Source of the DNA: Stichopus chloronotus
Lineage: Eukaryota > Echinodermata > Holothuroidea > Aspidochirotida > Stichopodidae
Direction of reading: 5' to 3'
Assembly (NCBI GenBank): GCA_021234535.1
Contig: SFZH01000008.1
Location: forward strand, 23,247,603 to 23,311,602
Length of the DNA: 64,000 nucleotides
In this document: positions 62,763 to 64,000 of the stretch, in pieces
How the letters are laid out: every line of letters starts with the position of its first letter
How positions within the stretch are numbered: position 1 is the stretch's first letter
Translations under genes and position numbers: made by a program
Notes under the pieces: model-generated
The model's input: the letters and a program-made list of their open reading frames with translations, nothing else
The model's database searches: none
What the model was told of the DNA's origin: nothing

Positions 62763-63498
62763 AAATGATTGAAACTGACTGACGTCCAGAGAAAATGATG
62801 TCAGCATCGAAATGTTGGGATGCATAGAGTTTTCGATAATGTCATCAAAATAGAAAGCAACATGTCAACATTTTATTTTACGCTAGTGGGGTGGTAAATG
62901 ACATCAGCTATTCAAATAATTTTATTATAAACCAAAATGTAACCAAATTGGTGAGGTGCTATTATTTTAATGGAGGACTTTTTACTTACAAGTGTTTAAT
63001 GTTGCTACTTCAAATGACTTTTTTTGATATCGTTGAGACCTTTTTCTCCACAAATTTCTCTGGATAACACAGAATGAGTCACTATGCACCCTGTTCAAGA
63101 CCATGATACTAATGTTATATCTAGTATATAGTCCCGACATCACCAAAATGGCATTAACAGTAACAATATTGCAGTGAGGCTTAGCGTCACTAGCGTCATT
63201 TGTAACGACATCATAAGAATTTGAAGAATTAGAAGAAAGCAGGCAGTAACAGTTTGCTTTCAGCTAGTGAGATGGTAAATGACATAATCTATTCAAACAA
63301 CCAGATATTAAACTAAAATATAACTTACTGTTTGAGATATAAACATTTAAGTAGACGCATTGTATTCGCTTCTGCATACTTTCAAATGCGATATTTCAAT
63401 ATTTTTTGGATTGCAATTTCAAAAGCAATTTTCTAGATTTATCGTTATCACTATACCGGTCATATAAAAACTCTGGTGCATTATTTCTGCTCTTCAGA

Positions 63499-64000
63499 AA
63501 CCTAACATTACTGAATGAACTTAGACCCGTTGCAAAGACATCCATTGCAATGAAATCGTGTGAGCGCATTGTTCGGGGTCGATTAAAACCTAATGTGAAT
63601 GACTACCGAGATACACTTCAGTTACCCCATCGGGCTAAAAGTACTACGGAAGATGCAATTTTACTCTGTCTTGAAATATTTATATATTCTCATCTTGAAC
63701 GCACGAAGTCATGACGTCATTCTGCTAGAATTATGTATTTCGATCTCTCCTCTGCCCTCAATACAAATTAATGAACTGATATTTAATTACCCTACTTGTG
63801 GCACCCAGTAAGTGCCTCTCTTCTTTGTGTCAAATCGTAATGTTTCATCTAATACTGGTGTCTGTTAATGCACAGTATTAGCACCGTTGTTTGTTTACTG
63901 TAGTGTATAAACAGCAGATGCTAGTTCATTATGTGATAATTATCCTTTGATAAGTTTGCTGGTGATACTGCCCTGGTACCGGTAGTTCTTATTACAAAAG
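63499..64000 (+). mobile_element. Decayed non-LTR reverse transcriptase, runs off the window
   Basis: LNELRPVAKTSIAMKSCERI, then KSTTEDAILLCLE; after a frame change ARIMYFDLSSALNT (RT motif A, 63724-63768); after more breaks TGVC, a stop, CTVLAPLF (degraded PQG motif) and finally KFAGDTALVP near 63955, where the catalytic FADD has become FAGD. A different lineage from the element in unit B. Confidence 0.8.

Larger units (their letters stand above)
61722..64000 (+). other. Presumed intron 1 of copy C and its insertions
   Basis: No match to exon 2 (words such as KLFQRWTRYK) on the plus strand. It contains an unassigned open frame and a decayed RT. Two loosely similar blocks lie at about 62882-62945 and 63262-63325 (CTAGTG-G-TGGTAAATGACAT). 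Confidence 0.5.

Overview
The window is animal nuclear DNA. Its genes are split by GT-AG introns and lie far apart, the sequence is AT-rich, and it is full of microsatellites, minisatellites, MITE-like elements and non-LTR retrotransposon remains. The gene set (a full SLC51A, a full DDX19-type helicase, an array of MCT-like transporters), the intron style and the frequent palindromic words TAGGCCTA and TACAGTAC suggest a marine deuterostome invertebrate, most likely an echinoderm. That placement is inference.

Region 1 (1-12978, plus strand) is an SLC51A gene (organic solute transporter alpha). Seven exons are in the window and all splice phases join; only the extreme N-terminus lies off the left edge. 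Intron 1 (5.9 kb) holds a 145-bp tandem repeat with perfect AGGTCA direct repeats (DR1, DR4) and forkhead-like GTAAACA words. The start of the last exon has been locally duplicated, and the extra copy carries a stop.

Region 2 (15475-33705, minus strand) is a complete DDX19/DBP5-type mRNA-export helicase. Its 11 exons join in phase into 484 residues. It converges on SLC51A across about 2.5 kb. Its introns carry two minisatellites with higher-order structure (142 bp and 144 bp periods), a TTAA-flanked MITE and a GAAA microsatellite.

Region 3 (about 33.9-40.4 kb) has no gene I can support. It holds a 22-bp-TIR MITE upstream of DDX19, a second copy of the TTAA MITE, two small hairpins, an 83-bp perfect palindrome, a TA microsatellite, a roughly 200-bp tandem repeat, a decayed reverse transcriptase and an old diverged copy of the transporter-unit 3' flank.

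Region 4 (40419-61281) is an 8.46-kb tandem duplication, with a third, older copy starting at 61282. Each unit has a four-exon MFS transporter of the SLC16/MCT type. Copy B (49152-52626) is intact (465 aa). Copy A (40691-44176) has a one-base frameshift. Copy C shows only exon 1 before the window ends. A 3.9-kb non-LTR retrotransposon on the minus strand interrupts unit B only, so it landed after the A/B duplication. A 0.6-kb block downstream of the transporter is almost identical between units while its surroundings differ by several percent.

Region 5 (61.7-64 kb) holds the start of copy C's intron 1, an unassigned open frame and a decayed plus-strand reverse transcriptase running off the right edge.

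I found no tRNA, rRNA, CRISPR or prokaryotic feature.
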